From: JBBRRP01 sp964609655
GTDB taxonomy: Bacteria; Myxococcota_A; Polyangia; Polyangiales; Polyangiaceae
Reading direction: 5' to 3'
NCBI GenBank assembly: GCA_964609655.1
Contig: CAZSUA010000003.1
Location: 6,103 to 70,102 of the forward strand
DNA length: 64,000 nt
Shown here: one piece after another, positions 9,291-18,089 of the stretch
How positions within the stretch are numbered: the first letter of the stretch is position 1
Layout: the number at the start of each line of letters is the position of its first letter
Notes under the pieces: model-generated
Database searches by the model: none
What the model saw: the letters and a program-made list of their open reading frames with translations, nothing else
Told to the model about the DNA's origin: nothing
Position numbers and translations under genes: made by a program

Positions 9291-9345
9291 ATGTCGCTGT
9301 CCCCAGAAGCCCCCTAACCTCAGGCTTCCCACTTCACAGCGACAT
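9291..9345. terminator. nested hairpin downstream of the DUF1552 gene
   Basis: A perfect 10-bp inverted repeat (atgtcgctgt at 9291-9300, its complement at 9336-9345) encloses a second 6-bp hairpin (gaagcc at 9306-9311 with ggcttc at 9323-9328). It lies just past the stop of the minus-strand DUF1552 gene and before the histidine-kinase gene. There is no T run, so intrinsic termination is only one possibility; an operator or RNA structure in the kinase leader is another. Confidence 0.35.
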
Positions 9346-9413
9346 CGTCGACCTCATTGCGGTAGGCGGTGGCACCAAGCTGCGTAGGCGACTCAAGCGT
9401 TGTCGGGCGCCCT

Positions 9414-10823
9414 CTAGCCCAAATTCAGCGGCCCACTGCAATACTTCGGATCACCTAGTGTGGTCGCGTTGAGCCCCATCACGTTGACCAAACCAAGCAA
9501 GAGATCGTTGTGCGAACGGCCGCCGCCATCCAACGTGCGTCCGGTGCGGATTGCGCCGCCAGCTTTGCCCGCGATGAACGCAATGAATTCCTCTTGAGAG
9601 TGCTCGCCCCACATTTCGGAGCACACTAGCACAGCTGTATTGTCCAGCATGCTGCCCGAGCCTTCTGGAGTGGCCTTCAGACGCTTGATGAAGTTTGACA
9701 TCTTCCCCAAAAAATAGGTTTGGATCTTGTCGTACATCCCCTTCATGGCATCGCTCTCACGCCAGTTGTGTTCGAGCCCGTGGTGCGACTCGTTGATTCC
9801 AAGGAAGGGGAAAATGTTGTTATCCCCCGAGGACAACCATTGAAATGTCCCAATCCGCGTGAGGTCACAATTGATGGCCTGGTACATCAACTCCTGCATG
9901 ACGGGCCCTAGCTCCTGAATGTAATCCACCGATGCTCCCAGTACTTGATTGTCGGCAGTGATTTCGACCGTCGCAGGCCTTTGTGGATTGCCAATATTCG
10001 GAGCAGCACAGCTAACGCCCTGGAAAGCCGGGCCGGGGCCTCCTCCCGCTTGGGGGAGCGCGTTCTCCAGCTCCCGCAGCGCAGTTAAGTGGAGGTCGAG
10101 CTTGGATTGTTCGTCGGCTCCAGCAATGCTCTTGATCGCGGTGACTTCTGCCCTCAGTTGATCGAGACGGCTCTTCCCCTCAGCGTGTTGCGCTAAGAGC
10201 ACGGCAGTCGCCTGGGGATCTGCCGTCATGCTGCCCGTTGGCGCGACGGGCGGCATCGCGTTGGGGAACAGCCTTGCGAAGGTAGCCTGGGCATCTTCGA
10301 CGGGCTCGATGAAAGTGCCGTTGTTGTAAACGATCCTACGCCCAACCTGTGTCCCGTTGGTGTTCGTGACGACGCCCAGCTGCAGCGAACCAAACCGCGT
10401 ACGATTCCCGTAAGCGTTCGCCAACAACTGATCGATGGATGTAGCGTCACCGTAACTAAATTCGGATTGATTCGTATTTCCTGTGAGCATGGTGCGCAGG
10501 CCGCCATCGTGACCTCCCAGCTCCGGCAACACTGAGACCACCTCCGCGGTTGGCATGGTGACATTGTTGAACAGCAGCACATCGGACTGAATCTCCTTGA
10601 GTGGCAGCAGCAGCTCGTCATAGTTGAGAGTCGAATTTGCCACGGAGTAGTCGCCGCTGCGACTCTTCATGCTCACGCCGCTTGGCAAGTGAAACACGAC
10701 CAAGCGCAGAGGTGCGCCGGTTTGCGCCTCGGCGAGAACGGAGCGAAATACGGGGGCAGCCAGAAAGGCTGCGGCACCCAGTTGCTGCATCAGTGAACGA
10801 CGCTCAATGAGGGCTTTGGACAT
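9414..10823 (-). CDS. DUF1552-family exported protein
   Basis: This protein of about 469 aa carries a twin-arginine-like signal (ERRSLMQQLGAAAFLAAPVF), suggesting export of a folded protein. The DUF1552 body has HDGGLRTMLTG near the N-terminal third and the family His cluster GINESHHGLEHNW. The ATG at 10823 is preferred over the one at 10832 because AAGAGGA lies nine bases upstream of 10823 but abuts 10832. It follows the DUF1592 gene by about 40 bases in the same direction. DUF1592 and DUF1552 genes are regularly paired in Planctomycetes and Myxococcota, so the two probably act together in the periplasm or at the outer membrane. Biochemical function is unknown. Confidence 0.88.
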   Translation of the reverse strand: MSKALIERRSLMQQLGAAAFLAAPVFRSVLAEAQTGAPLRLVVFHLPSGVSMKSRSGDYSVANSTLNYDELLLPLKEIQSDVLLFNNVTMPTAEVVSVLPELGGHDGGLRTMLTGNTNQSEFSYGDATSIDQLLANAYGNRTRFGSLQLGVVTNTNGTQVGRRIVYNNGTFIEPVEDAQATFARLFPNAMPPVAPTGSMTADPQATAVLLAQHAEGKSRLDQLRAEVTAIKSIAGADEQSKLDLHLTALRELENALPQAGGGPGPAFQGVSCAAPNIGNPQRPATVEITADNQVLGASVDYIQELGPVMQELMYQAINCDLTRIGTFQWLSSGDNNIFPFLGINESHHGLEHNWRESDAMKGMYDKIQTYFLGKMSNFIKRLKATPEGSGSMLDNTAVLVCSEMWGEHSQEEFIAFIAGKAGGAIRTGRTLDGGGRSHNDLLLGLVNVMGLNATTLGDPKYCSGPLNLG

Positions 10824-10865
10824 AGGGAGCATTCCTCTTGTCTGGGGTTTCGACGAGCGCCCGAC

Positions 10866-12593
10866 CTAACGGAAGGTGCGGAATAGGAAGTTGTTGGATT
10901 GGGTGATGGCCAGCATGAGTTCACGGATATCCAACCCATTGGCGGCGAGCGGCTCCACCATGCTGTTGACAACAGGACGCTCACCATCCACACCGGAACG
11001 ACCAAAGGCCCAGCCGTAGGCGCGCAGCGCAAGGCATTGCTTGGCTTCCTGGCTCACAGCAAGCTTATTGGAAAGCTCGATCGCCCCCGTATAGGGGCCA
11101 TCAATATCCAAAGAGCCCGTGACAGCGCCCGAGGCATCGACCGGCTTACCGCTCTCGGCGCTTCGGAATTGACCGACGCCATCGTAGTTTTCGAAGCCGA
11201 ATCCTAGGGGATCGATGAGATGGTGGCAGCCCGAGCAGGCCGCATCCGTCGAGTGTTGAGCGAAGCGCTCGCGAGTGGTGAGGTTAGGCTGTGGCGGCTG
11301 AAGCGTGGGGACGATGGCCGGCGGAGCAGGCAGCGGCTGACACAGCAGACCGACCCGAACGAATTTGCCGCGTTTCACTGGGGACGATTCGCCTGGTTTA
11401 GAATGTGCGGCCAGCACTGAGGCTTGCGTCAAGAGCCCCATACGTTCACTCGGCTTGAGCGTGGTCTTGACCAAAGCAACTCCCTGGCCCGGATCGGTGA
11501 TCCCATAGAACGAAGCCAAGTCGCTATTCACATAGGAGTAAGGAGCGGTGAGCAGCGAGCTGTAGCTCCCATCCCCTTCCCACACGACAGCATCGACAAA
11601 CCGTGCGGTTTCTTGCTCCATCGCGCTTCGAAGCTGCGACGTGTACACCGGGTAAACAGCGGCATCCTTGCTCAGCAAGCCGAGCCCAAGCGTGTCCGCA
11701 AACCCGAGTAAGAAACGCTGAATGGAGGCCTTCGCTTGCGGCAGGCTCAGCAAGCGTCGAGCTTGTTGCTCGATCTGAGTCGGCGTGGCAAGCGCATTCC
11801 CATCCGCGGCGGCAAGTAAAGTATCATCAGGTGTTGAGGCCGTGAGCATGAATGCTAGCTGAGTGGCCACCTCGTAGGAGGAAAGCGTGCGCTGTGCGCC
11901 TGAATTCGGGGAGCCCAGCTCAAAGCGATACAGCAAATGGGGTGATTGCAGCATCGTCTGCACCACTTGGCGTAAGCCTGCTCGGTGATCGCCCCGCGTA
12001 CGCTGATCGGTGTAGAGCCCCGTATAAACGGTGATCTCATCGGGCGTTAAGGGGCGACGAAAGGCGCGTTTACCAAACGAGCCAATGAAGCTTTGGGCGC
12101 ACTCTGTTTCGGTCATGGGCGCGGGGCAAGCTGGAGCCGTGAATGCGTTCAGCGCAACCGAAGCCGCCAAAGCAGCATACGCGGTGCCTGCCGCCGGGGG
12201 CACCGTGAGCGAAGCGCTGAAATTGTCGAAGCCATTCGTCAGGGAATCGGCAGACAGCGCGTCGGTGGGAGTTCCGGGAGACCCCAACAGGCTCTGAACT
12301 GTGTTTCTGTATTCAATGTTGGTCAGCCTGCGCAGCATCGTTGGACCCACCACCGCCCCGGCTGGCACCACGACAGCCATCCCACTTCCGCCGACACCCA
12401 TAGCTACACCTGCCACTCCGGTGCCGCCACCTGCGCCCGTCCCGGTCCCATTCGGACCCACCACATTGGAGTTACTGGGCGCTGAACTGCTATTTCCGCG
12501 ATGGTCTCCGCCCGCGCTTGTCGTGCAGGCAGGCAACAGGCTCAGGCATCCGAGGAGGGGTAGATAACCTAAATGGGCTTGGATCTTGCTCAT
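10866..12593 (-). CDS. DUF1592 family lipoprotein with CxxCH motif
   Basis: This 575-aa protein begins with a lipoprotein signal (SLLPAC, Cys23) and a Gly-rich linker. The PSD/PSCyt domain series follows: DUF1587 (LRRLTNIEYRNTVQSLL), DUF1595, DUF1592 (LAFMLTASTPDDTLL), DUF1588 and DUF1585 (DIRELMLAITQSNNFLFRTF at the end). DUF1588 carries CSGCHHLIDPLGF near residue 452, a CxxCH that could bind covalent heme. AAGGAG sits seven to eight bases upstream of the ATG. It is the first gene of a pair with the DUF1552 gene. A redox or polymer-processing role in the envelope is plausible but undemonstrated. Confidence 0.9.
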   Translation of the reverse strand: MSKIQAHLGYLPLLGCLSLLPACTTSAGGDHRGNSSSAPSNSNVVGPNGTGTGAGGGTGVAGVAMGVGGSGMAVVVPAGAVVGPTMLRRLTNIEYRNTVQSLLGSPGTPTDALSADSLTNGFDNFSASLTVPPAAGTAYAALAASVALNAFTAPACPAPMTETECAQSFIGSFGKRAFRRPLTPDEITVYTGLYTDQRTRGDHRAGLRQVVQTMLQSPHLLYRFELGSPNSGAQRTLSSYEVATQLAFMLTASTPDDTLLAAADGNALATPTQIEQQARRLLSLPQAKASIQRFLLGFADTLGLGLLSKDAAVYPVYTSQLRSAMEQETARFVDAVVWEGDGSYSSLLTAPYSYVNSDLASFYGITDPGQGVALVKTTLKPSERMGLLTQASVLAAHSKPGESSPVKRGKFVRVGLLCQPLPAPPAIVPTLQPPQPNLTTRERFAQHSTDAACSGCHHLIDPLGFGFENYDGVGQFRSAESGKPVDASGAVTGSLDIDGPYTGAIELSNKLAVSQEAKQCLALRAYGWAFGRSGVDGERPVVNSMVEPLAANGLDIRELMLAITQSNNFLFRTFR

Positions 12594-12755
12594 GGCATGG
12601 CTCCTTGACCGACAAAGCGCCGCCCACAGCCAAAAACAGCTACTAATGACCGGTGTCGGCCTGAATCAGAGTTACAAGGTAGCAATGGCAACGCGCACTT
12701 TGTTGTCAAAGTGAACTGCTTCTGCGTCTGATATGCTCAAGACGCGCGCCGTTGG

Positions 12756-13676
12756 TTGCGGGCTCTCGCGGCTGCTAGACTTCCGCAACCTGTGGCTCTG
12801 AAGCTCAACTTGTTCGGAAAGGCGGACTTCCCGCTGGCGGCATCGCCGGTTGAACCGCAAGGCGAGCTGGCATTGCACGAGCACGATTGCCTTGAGCTCG
12901 TACTCGTTACCGGCGGGCACGCGACGCATCGCCTGGAACTCGAGTCGTTCCCCATTGAAAAGGGCGACGTGTTTGTGGTCCCACCCGGCATGTCGCACGG
13001 TTATGGGAATTGTCGCGCATTGGATCTGATGAACGTGGTGTTTGATCTCAAACGCCTAGAGCTTCCAGAATATCAACTCCTGCGGATACCTGGTTACGTC
13101 GCATTGTTTTCCCTGGAGCCTCGACTCCGGGTGCGGGATGGCTTCAAGAGCCGGCTCAAGCTTGACAATCAAGCGCTCGCAGAAGTGTTGCAGCTGATCG
13201 GTTTGCTGCGCAAAGAAACTCTTGAGCGTAAGCCAACCTTTGAGCTGGCCTGCACGGGACTCTTAACCACTGTCTTGGTGCATTTAGCCAGGAGCTACGC
13301 CGCCATGACAACTCCGCAATCGCAAGCCCTGATGCGTGTGGCTTCGGTGGTCGAATGGTTGAATCAGCATTTTGTCGACCCGATCGCATTAGAGGATCTG
13401 GCGCGCCGCGCTCATATGTCGAGGAGCACACTCGGGCGCTGTTTCCAAGAGTGTTTTGGCATGGCGCCCATGAGCTATCTGATCGACCTTCGGCTAAAGC
13501 AGGCTGAGCATTTGCTGCGCGACACGAACACGCTCATCCGCGACATCGCGCCGAGGATTGGGATCGACAATCCAAGCTACTTCGCACGTATATTCCGTAA
13601 GCGCACGGGTCTTGAACCGAGCGCTTACCGCGAACGGCATCAAAGTTCACCAGCATCCCTCCCCCCACGGCCCTGA
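12756..13676 (+). CDS. AraC-family transcriptional regulator
   Basis: This regulator has an N-terminal cupin-like sensing domain (HEHDCLELVLVTGG, then KGDVFVVPPGMSHGY). The C-terminal pair of AraC helix-turn-helix motifs follows (LEDLARRAHMSRSTLGRCF and IRDIAPRIGIDNPSYFARIF). The layout is that of RhaS/RhaR-type sugar regulators. The frame opens with TTG at 12756; GTG at 12792 is an alternative and neither has a good ribosome site. It is divergent from the DUF1592 gene and convergent with the lipoprotein gene at 13718. Its target is not evident; the sugar-related genes downstream or the divergent DUF1592 pair are the nearest candidates. Confidence 0.85.
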   Translation: MRALAAARLPQPVALKLNLFGKADFPLAASPVEPQGELALHEHDCLELVLVTGGHATHRLELESFPIEKGDVFVVPPGMSHGYGNCRALDLMNVVFDLKRLELPEYQLLRIPGYVALFSLEPRLRVRDGFKSRLKLDNQALAEVLQLIGLLRKETLERKPTFELACTGLLTTVLVHLARSYAAMTTPQSQALMRVASVVEWLNQHFVDPIALEDLARRAHMSRSTLGRCFQECFGMAPMSYLIDLRLKQAEHLLRDTNTLIRDIAPRIGIDNPSYFARIFRKRTGLEPSAYRERHQSSPASLPPRP

Positions 13677-13717
13677 AGCCGCTCCGAGGCTAGATCTACT
13701 CAGCTCAGCTCAGCTAG

Positions 13718-14587
13718 CTAGTTAGCGCCGCCTGCGCCGCCACCGCTTGTTCCGGCTGAACTCATTCCACCAGCTGCACTCGTGCTGCCGCCAACGCCCA
13801 TCGTACCGCCGGTGCTTCCGGCGCCGCCGGTGCCAGCTTGCATCATCTCGCCTGGAGCGGGGGTCGAGTTGAAGGCCACGCTGCGGCGCTGGCGGGCAGA
13901 AATCGAGCCACCTTCTTTGAATTGCGACGCCAGGGTGCCCTGATTGACGCGGTCGATCACCACCGTCACCTCACACGTCTTGCCTTCGCCACTCAAGGTT
14001 GGATCCACGTCAGCCGCGGGGATCATGATGGTTCCATCGTCGCCTGCTGTGCCGCTCTTATCCCAGATACAGGTTCCCGACAACGACCAAGAAACGTTGC
14101 CCATACCGGTCGGCTCCATCTTCAAGTTCACGTCCTTGCCACGCTGAATGGCGCTACCGGCAGCAAAGCCGTCGAGCGAGAGCGTGAACGGCGCTGGCAG
14201 TGTCACTTCAGAGCCTAGTGCACTGACGTCTTCCGACGCGCGGTTAAAATCGACCACCACCTTGCTTCCTCCGGCTTCCGTGCCGAAAGACGCCCGATAC
14301 AGGCCCTGAGTGTTCGTGGACCCAAGCGCTTTCGATTCAGCCACAACTTTGGTGAACAGTTCGTCAGAACCCTTCAGCTCAAGTGGAGTACCGGTTGAAC
14401 TCGCGACGTGAAGAGCCCCCGTGACCACCGTCATCCCATCACCCTTCGCCTCAGCGATAAAGACCGCGTGAATGCCACTAGTCTTAATATCCGTTGAGTC
14501 GGCTGCTTCTTCGGTGCATCCGACAAGCCCGGCACTGGCGCAGACGAGAAGGCTTAAAGCGGAAAACCCAATAAAACGTTGGTTCAT
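13718..14587 (-). CDS. Gly-rich lipoprotein, function unknown
   Basis: This 289-aa protein begins with a clear lipoprotein signal (lipobox GLVGC, Cys24). The middle (about 30-240) has alternating strand-like segments and no family I recognise. The last 45 residues are a low-complexity Gly/Ser/Thr/Ala tail of the GGAGSTGG type, typical of myxobacterial surface lipoproteins, though here it is C-terminal rather than next to the lipid anchor. GAGGAG lies five bases before the ATG, a strong start. It is probably outer-membrane or surface attached; binding or structural roles are possible. Confidence 0.75.
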   Translation of the reverse strand: MNQRFIGFSALSLLVCASAGLVGCTEEAADSTDIKTSGIHAVFIAEAKGDGMTVVTGALHVASSTGTPLELKGSDELFTKVVAESKALGSTNTQGLYRASFGTEAGGSKVVVDFNRASEDVSALGSEVTLPAPFTLSLDGFAAGSAIQRGKDVNLKMEPTGMGNVSWSLSGTCIWDKSGTAGDDGTIMIPAADVDPTLSGEGKTCEVTVVIDRVNQGTLASQFKEGGSISARQRRSVAFNSTPAPGEMMQAGTGGAGSTGGTMGVGGSTSAAGGMSSAGTSGGGAGGAN

Positions 14588-14793
14588 GATAACTCCTCAA
14601 GTAAGAAACGATGATCTTTGCTCAAAGCAAGCCATGGGCCAAGTCCTTATCCTGGCGAAGTAAAGCAAGCTTGTGGCGCTGATCTCCCAGCCTACGGGCC
14701 GATGGAGACAGATCTTCCCGGCAACTGGCTTGGGCGATTTTGCCGGTCGTCGCTCCAAGCGCGACTCCAAGATCACGGCTCAGGCGCGCTCAC

Positions 14794-15777
14794 TCAATGC
14801 AGGAACCCGCGGATGGCCTGGTACCACACGTCGGCCATGACCTTGTAGCCAACGTCATTGGGATGGGCGTAGTCGACGAGATAGGCAGCACCGTACTCGG
14901 GGTTGGCGAGGAATGAGTGGTACTGATCAGCCAACACGACGTGCTTGCCGGATAGGGCGAGGCGATCCACGAGTGCTGGGATCTGGGCGTTGAAAGCGGC
15001 CAGACCATCTGGATTAGTCGGGATGACCTGCGCCGCGACCACGAGCGCATCAGGAGCTGCAGTAAACGCAGCGTTCAGCAGATTCTCCAGGCACACGATC
15101 ATCTCCCCGTTCTCGCAACCGTTAGTTCCTGCCATAACGAGGATGATTTGTGCGTTCCCGCCTGAAGCGTTCTGAACAAATGGCATCAGCTCGTTGATCG
15201 CAAGCCCTGAGTGTCCTTCGTGCGCGGTCGGGAATGGCACGCCCTCAACGGTGGCCGGACCTCCGTTGCCGGAACCGACGAAGGTAATCGATTTGTGATC
15301 GGCGAGTGCCAAGCGGAAAAGCGGAATGCGATAGCCCCCGCCATCGCTAGCGCTATACCCATCAGTGATGGAGTCGCCGAGCGCCATGATAGCGCACGGT
15401 GTTGGAGCGGGTGGGCATGGGTTAAAATCGCCAAGTGTCGTTGAGCTGCCGCCTGTCGTTCCGGCCCCGCCGTTCACTCCAGCCCCGCCTGTCGCTGAGC
15501 CACCTTGTGAGCTTGTTCCTCCCGTGATCGTTGCGTTACCCCCGTTGCCAGTCACGGCGCTTCCAGTTAGGCGCCCGCCAGAACCAGTGCTTCCGCCCGT
15601 GGCGACTCTGCCGCCCAGGTTTGAGGCGCCCCCTTGTTGGTTGGCCATGCCACCGGTACCCAAGCTACCGCCAGCTGACGTCGCCAAGTTGGCGCTGTCT
15701 CTCGTGGAAACGATGTGTCCACCGTCGCCGCAGCCCAGGGTCGTGAACATCAGTACACTAACAAAAGCAACGCGCAT
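14794..15777 (-). CDS. lipoprotein SGNH/GDSL esterase
   Basis: The ATG at 15777 gives a short lipoprotein signal (MFTTLGC, Cys16), a Gly/Ser/Thr linker to about residue 115, then an SGNH hydrolase. Block I is ALGDSITDG with the nucleophile Ser136, block III is MAGTNGCENG, and block V is DYAHPNDVGY with the catalytic Asp and His. This set matches carbohydrate-esterase-like enzymes (CE3-type acetylxylan esterases) better than lipases, though the substrate is inferred. An in-frame start 57 bases upstream would put 19 charged residues ahead of the signal and is less likely. It lies head-to-head with the phosphatase gene at 15968. Confidence 0.85.
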   Translation of the reverse strand: MRVAFVSVLMFTTLGCGDGGHIVSTRDSANLATSAGGSLGTGGMANQQGGASNLGGRVATGGSTGSGGRLTGSAVTGNGGNATITGGTSSQGGSATGGAGVNGGAGTTGGSSTTLGDFNPCPPAPTPCAIMALGDSITDGYSASDGGGYRIPLFRLALADHKSITFVGSGNGGPATVEGVPFPTAHEGHSGLAINELMPFVQNASGGNAQIILVMAGTNGCENGEMIVCLENLLNAAFTAAPDALVVAAQVIPTNPDGLAAFNAQIPALVDRLALSGKHVVLADQYHSFLANPEYGAAYLVDYAHPNDVGYKVMADVWYQAIRGFLH

Positions 15778-15967
15778 GATCAGTCTCGGTTTCCGCGTAG
15801 CCAATCCACGACCGCGTGCTGAGGAGTCTAGCACGATCGAATGCGGACAATGTTGCCATCCGAAGCATCTAATCCAGCAGTATCTAGACAGACACGTTGT
15901 CGCAAATGTCCTAAAATCTCCGCCGCGCGCTTGCGAGTACTTGTCGGCCGCACTTCAATGTGACGCT

Positions 15968-16783
15968 GTGCTGACCCATCCTTCTCTCCTCCGAGCCGTT
16001 TCAGACCTAGTTTGCAGCGTGGTTCGTGAGGAAGTATCTCCAAAATTTCAGAGACTCAGCGCGAGCGATGTGCGGAACAAATGGACTCAGGACGATCCGG
16101 AAGACGTCGTGACGAGCGTGGATGAAGCCGTGGAGTCGAGGCTAATGCCGGCACTGCTAGCCCTGGTTCCAGGTTCGGTGACCATCGGCGAAGAGGCCGC
16201 GGGAAGAACGCCAGCTCTTTTGGATCTTCTTGGAGGGTCTGATCCAGTTTGGGTCATCGACCCTTTGGATGGGACCAAGAATTTTGTGGCGGGGCGCCCC
16301 ACCTTTGGCACGATGGTGGCGTTGATAGTTAACGGCCAAACTGAGCTCTCGGTGATTTACCTGCCCGAGAATGATGCTCTTCACGCCGTGGCGCGCGGGG
16401 TTCCCTATTCGATGGCGGAGGTTCCTCCAACGACAGCCGATCATAGACATCGAGGCATGTTGCACACGCATTACTTGGAGGCGTCGCTGGCCAACCGACT
16501 TGGCACTCTCGCGCTCAGCTGCACGCTCCTCACACCAAGTGGCAGCGCTGCGGTGACGTACGCAGCACTAGTGACCAACCAGCTCGATTTCGCGTTTTAT
16601 GGCCGACTCCTGCCCTGGGACCATGCGCCCGGAGTCTTTCTTCTGCAGCAACACGGCGGCGTAGCTCGCTTTTTGGGGGGCAAGAATTACGAACCCACTG
16701 TCACCCGAGGTCCACTCTTGGTCGCGCGAACTGAAGCGATCTGGAACACCATCGAACAATCGATCCGCTGGCTCCACTCTTGA
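15968..16783 (+). CDS. inositol-monophosphatase-family phosphatase
   Basis: This enzyme of about 271 aa has the metal-dependent phosphatase motifs: GEEAAG, WVIDPLDGTKNFV (the DPxDGTxxF metal site) and the C-terminal PWDHAPG. The family dephosphorylates inositol phosphates, 3'-phosphoadenosine phosphate or fructose bisphosphate; which applies cannot be told here. The GTG at 15968 fits the usual family N-terminus (THPSLLRAVSDLV). The open frame continues far upstream antisense to the esterase, but that part has no protein-like sequence. The short spacing to rhamnose mutarotase (149 bases) makes co-transcription possible. Confidence 0.82.
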   Translation: MLTHPSLLRAVSDLVCSVVREEVSPKFQRLSASDVRNKWTQDDPEDVVTSVDEAVESRLMPALLALVPGSVTIGEEAAGRTPALLDLLGGSDPVWVIDPLDGTKNFVAGRPTFGTMVALIVNGQTELSVIYLPENDALHAVARGVPYSMAEVPPTTADHRHRGMLHTHYLEASLANRLGTLALSCTLLTPSGSAAVTYAALVTNQLDFAFYGRLLPWDHAPGVFLLQQHGGVARFLGGKNYEPTVTRGPLLVARTEAIWNTIEQSIRWLHS

Positions 16784-16932
16784 CGCTGTTAACCGCACTA
16801 GGTATCGCGGTCCCCAAGCTACAAATTCAACCCAGGTGAGGCGAAAATGTGCGGTCATGGAATTCTTTCTGAACTGAACGCGGTGCGTGGGTCGCATCTG
16901 CTTTCCTGGCGCTTTTCTGGAGGCGCACACTC

Positions 16933-17271
16933 ATGATCCGCGTCGCCTTCACCATGCGCCTCAAGCCCGGTGGCCTTCCACAGTATCGCTACTGGCACGA
17001 CAACATTTGGCCTGAGCTTGTGAAGGAGCTCGAAGCCTCTGGCATCCACAACATGACCATCTTCGAGAATGATCCGGTGCTGTTCATGTACTCCGAAGTG
17101 GAGGATATAGGCACGTGGGATCGCCTCTGGCACACCGAGACGCACGACCGTTGGAGTGAGCTCATGAGTCCGCTCATGGCCATTGGCGAAGACGGGATCG
17201 TGGAATCAAGCACGCTACGCGAGGTGTTCCACATGAAGCCCGCAAGCTGGAAGCGGCTACTCAATGGTTGA
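16933..17271 (+). CDS. rhaM: L-rhamnose mutarotase
   Basis: This 112-aa protein matches the RhaM (DUF718) family in length and sequence: MIRVAFTMRLKPGGLPQY, a WHDNIWPEL helix with the active-site His, then NMTIFENDPVLFMYSE and a Trp-rich C-terminus (MKPASWKRLL). RhaM interconverts the alpha and beta anomers of L-rhamnose or related sugars. Its stop overlaps the SDR start by eight bases, so the two are co-translated and probably work on the same sugar. Confidence 0.88.
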   Translation: MIRVAFTMRLKPGGLPQYRYWHDNIWPELVKELEASGIHNMTIFENDPVLFMYSEVEDIGTWDRLWHTETHDRWSELMSPLMAIGEDGIVESSTLREVFHMKPASWKRLLNG

Positions 17272-18088
17272 GCTCGATGGGCGCATCGCAGTTGTCACCG
17301 GTGCGAGCCGCGGCCTTGGGCGCGAGGTAGCTTTGGGTCTCGCTCGTGCCGGGGCGCAGGTTATCGGCGTGGCCCGCAATGCCGATAACCTGCGACAAAC
17401 CGAGGCTTTGGCGCAAGGAGCTCGAGGCTCAGTGGCGAGTTTAATCTGTGATGTTGCGGACATTGCGGCTGTCGCCAAGCTGGGTGATGCGGTGCGCGCA
17501 CGCTTCGGGGATGCGGCTATTTTGGTCAATGCGGCAGGTGTTTTTGGACCTGTTTCGCTGATCGTGGATTCGGATCCTGTGGACTGGGTGCGAACCCTGC
17601 AGATCGACGCTGTGGCGTCGTATCTGACGACCCGTGCTTTCCTGTCAGGCATGCTGAACGCGGGCTGGGGGCGCATCATCAACGTCACGTCCGCCGCCTC
17701 GCTCCACCCTCCTGGACCCATCAATAGTGCCTATGGCACGGCCAAAGTGGCGCTCAATCAGTTCACACGTCACCTCGCCGCCGAGGTCGCGGGCAGTGGG
17801 GTCACGGCCAATGTCATCCACCCGGGGGACGTGCGCACCGATATGTGGGCTGATATTCGGGATAAAGTCGATGCGCTGGGCCCCATCGCCACAGCTTACA
17901 AGCGCTGGGTGGAGTGGGTGGAAGAGACGGGAGGTGATCCGCCGCACAAGGCCGTGGATTTAGTGCTGCGACTCACGAGCGATGCCAGCGCAGATATCAA
18001 TGGGCGCTTTTGCTGGATCGACGATCCTCTGCAAGCACCGGTCCCGAGTTGGGATGCGCCTAAGGACGAACGCCCCTGGGTGAAGTGA
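17264..18088 (+). CDS. short-chain dehydrogenase/reductase
   Basis: This 274-aa classical SDR has the nucleotide-binding motif VTGASRGLG (residues 12-19), NAAG near 90, a catalytic Ser in NVTSAASL and the Tyr-Lys pair YGTAK near 156. It overlaps rhaM by eight bases. With a mutarotase partner, oxidation of L-rhamnose, L-fucose or a similar deoxysugar to the lactone (non-phosphorylating pathway) is a reasonable inference. None of the later enzymes of that pathway are in the window. The stop lies one base from the stop of the convergent AraC gene. Confidence 0.85.
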   Translation: MVELDGRIAVVTGASRGLGREVALGLARAGAQVIGVARNADNLRQTEALAQGARGSVASLICDVADIAAVAKLGDAVRARFGDAAILVNAAGVFGPVSLIVDSDPVDWVRTLQIDAVASYLTTRAFLSGMLNAGWGRIINVTSAASLHPPGPINSAYGTAKVALNQFTRHLAAEVAGSGVTANVIHPGDVRTDMWADIRDKVDALGPIATAYKRWVEWVEETGGDPPHKAVDLVLRLTSDASADINGRFCWIDDPLQAPVPSWDAPKDERPWVK

Positions 18089-18089
18089 C

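Noticed and set aside
13697..13720. Short ctcag/ctag repetition after the AraC gene
   Set aside because: Only a few five-base units in a 40-base gap, too short to assign any role.
15365..15967. N-terminal extension of the phosphatase into the esterase gene
   Set aside because: This part is Pro/Val-rich antisense of the Gly-rich linker of the lipoprotein esterase, and the family N-terminus begins near the GTG at 15968.
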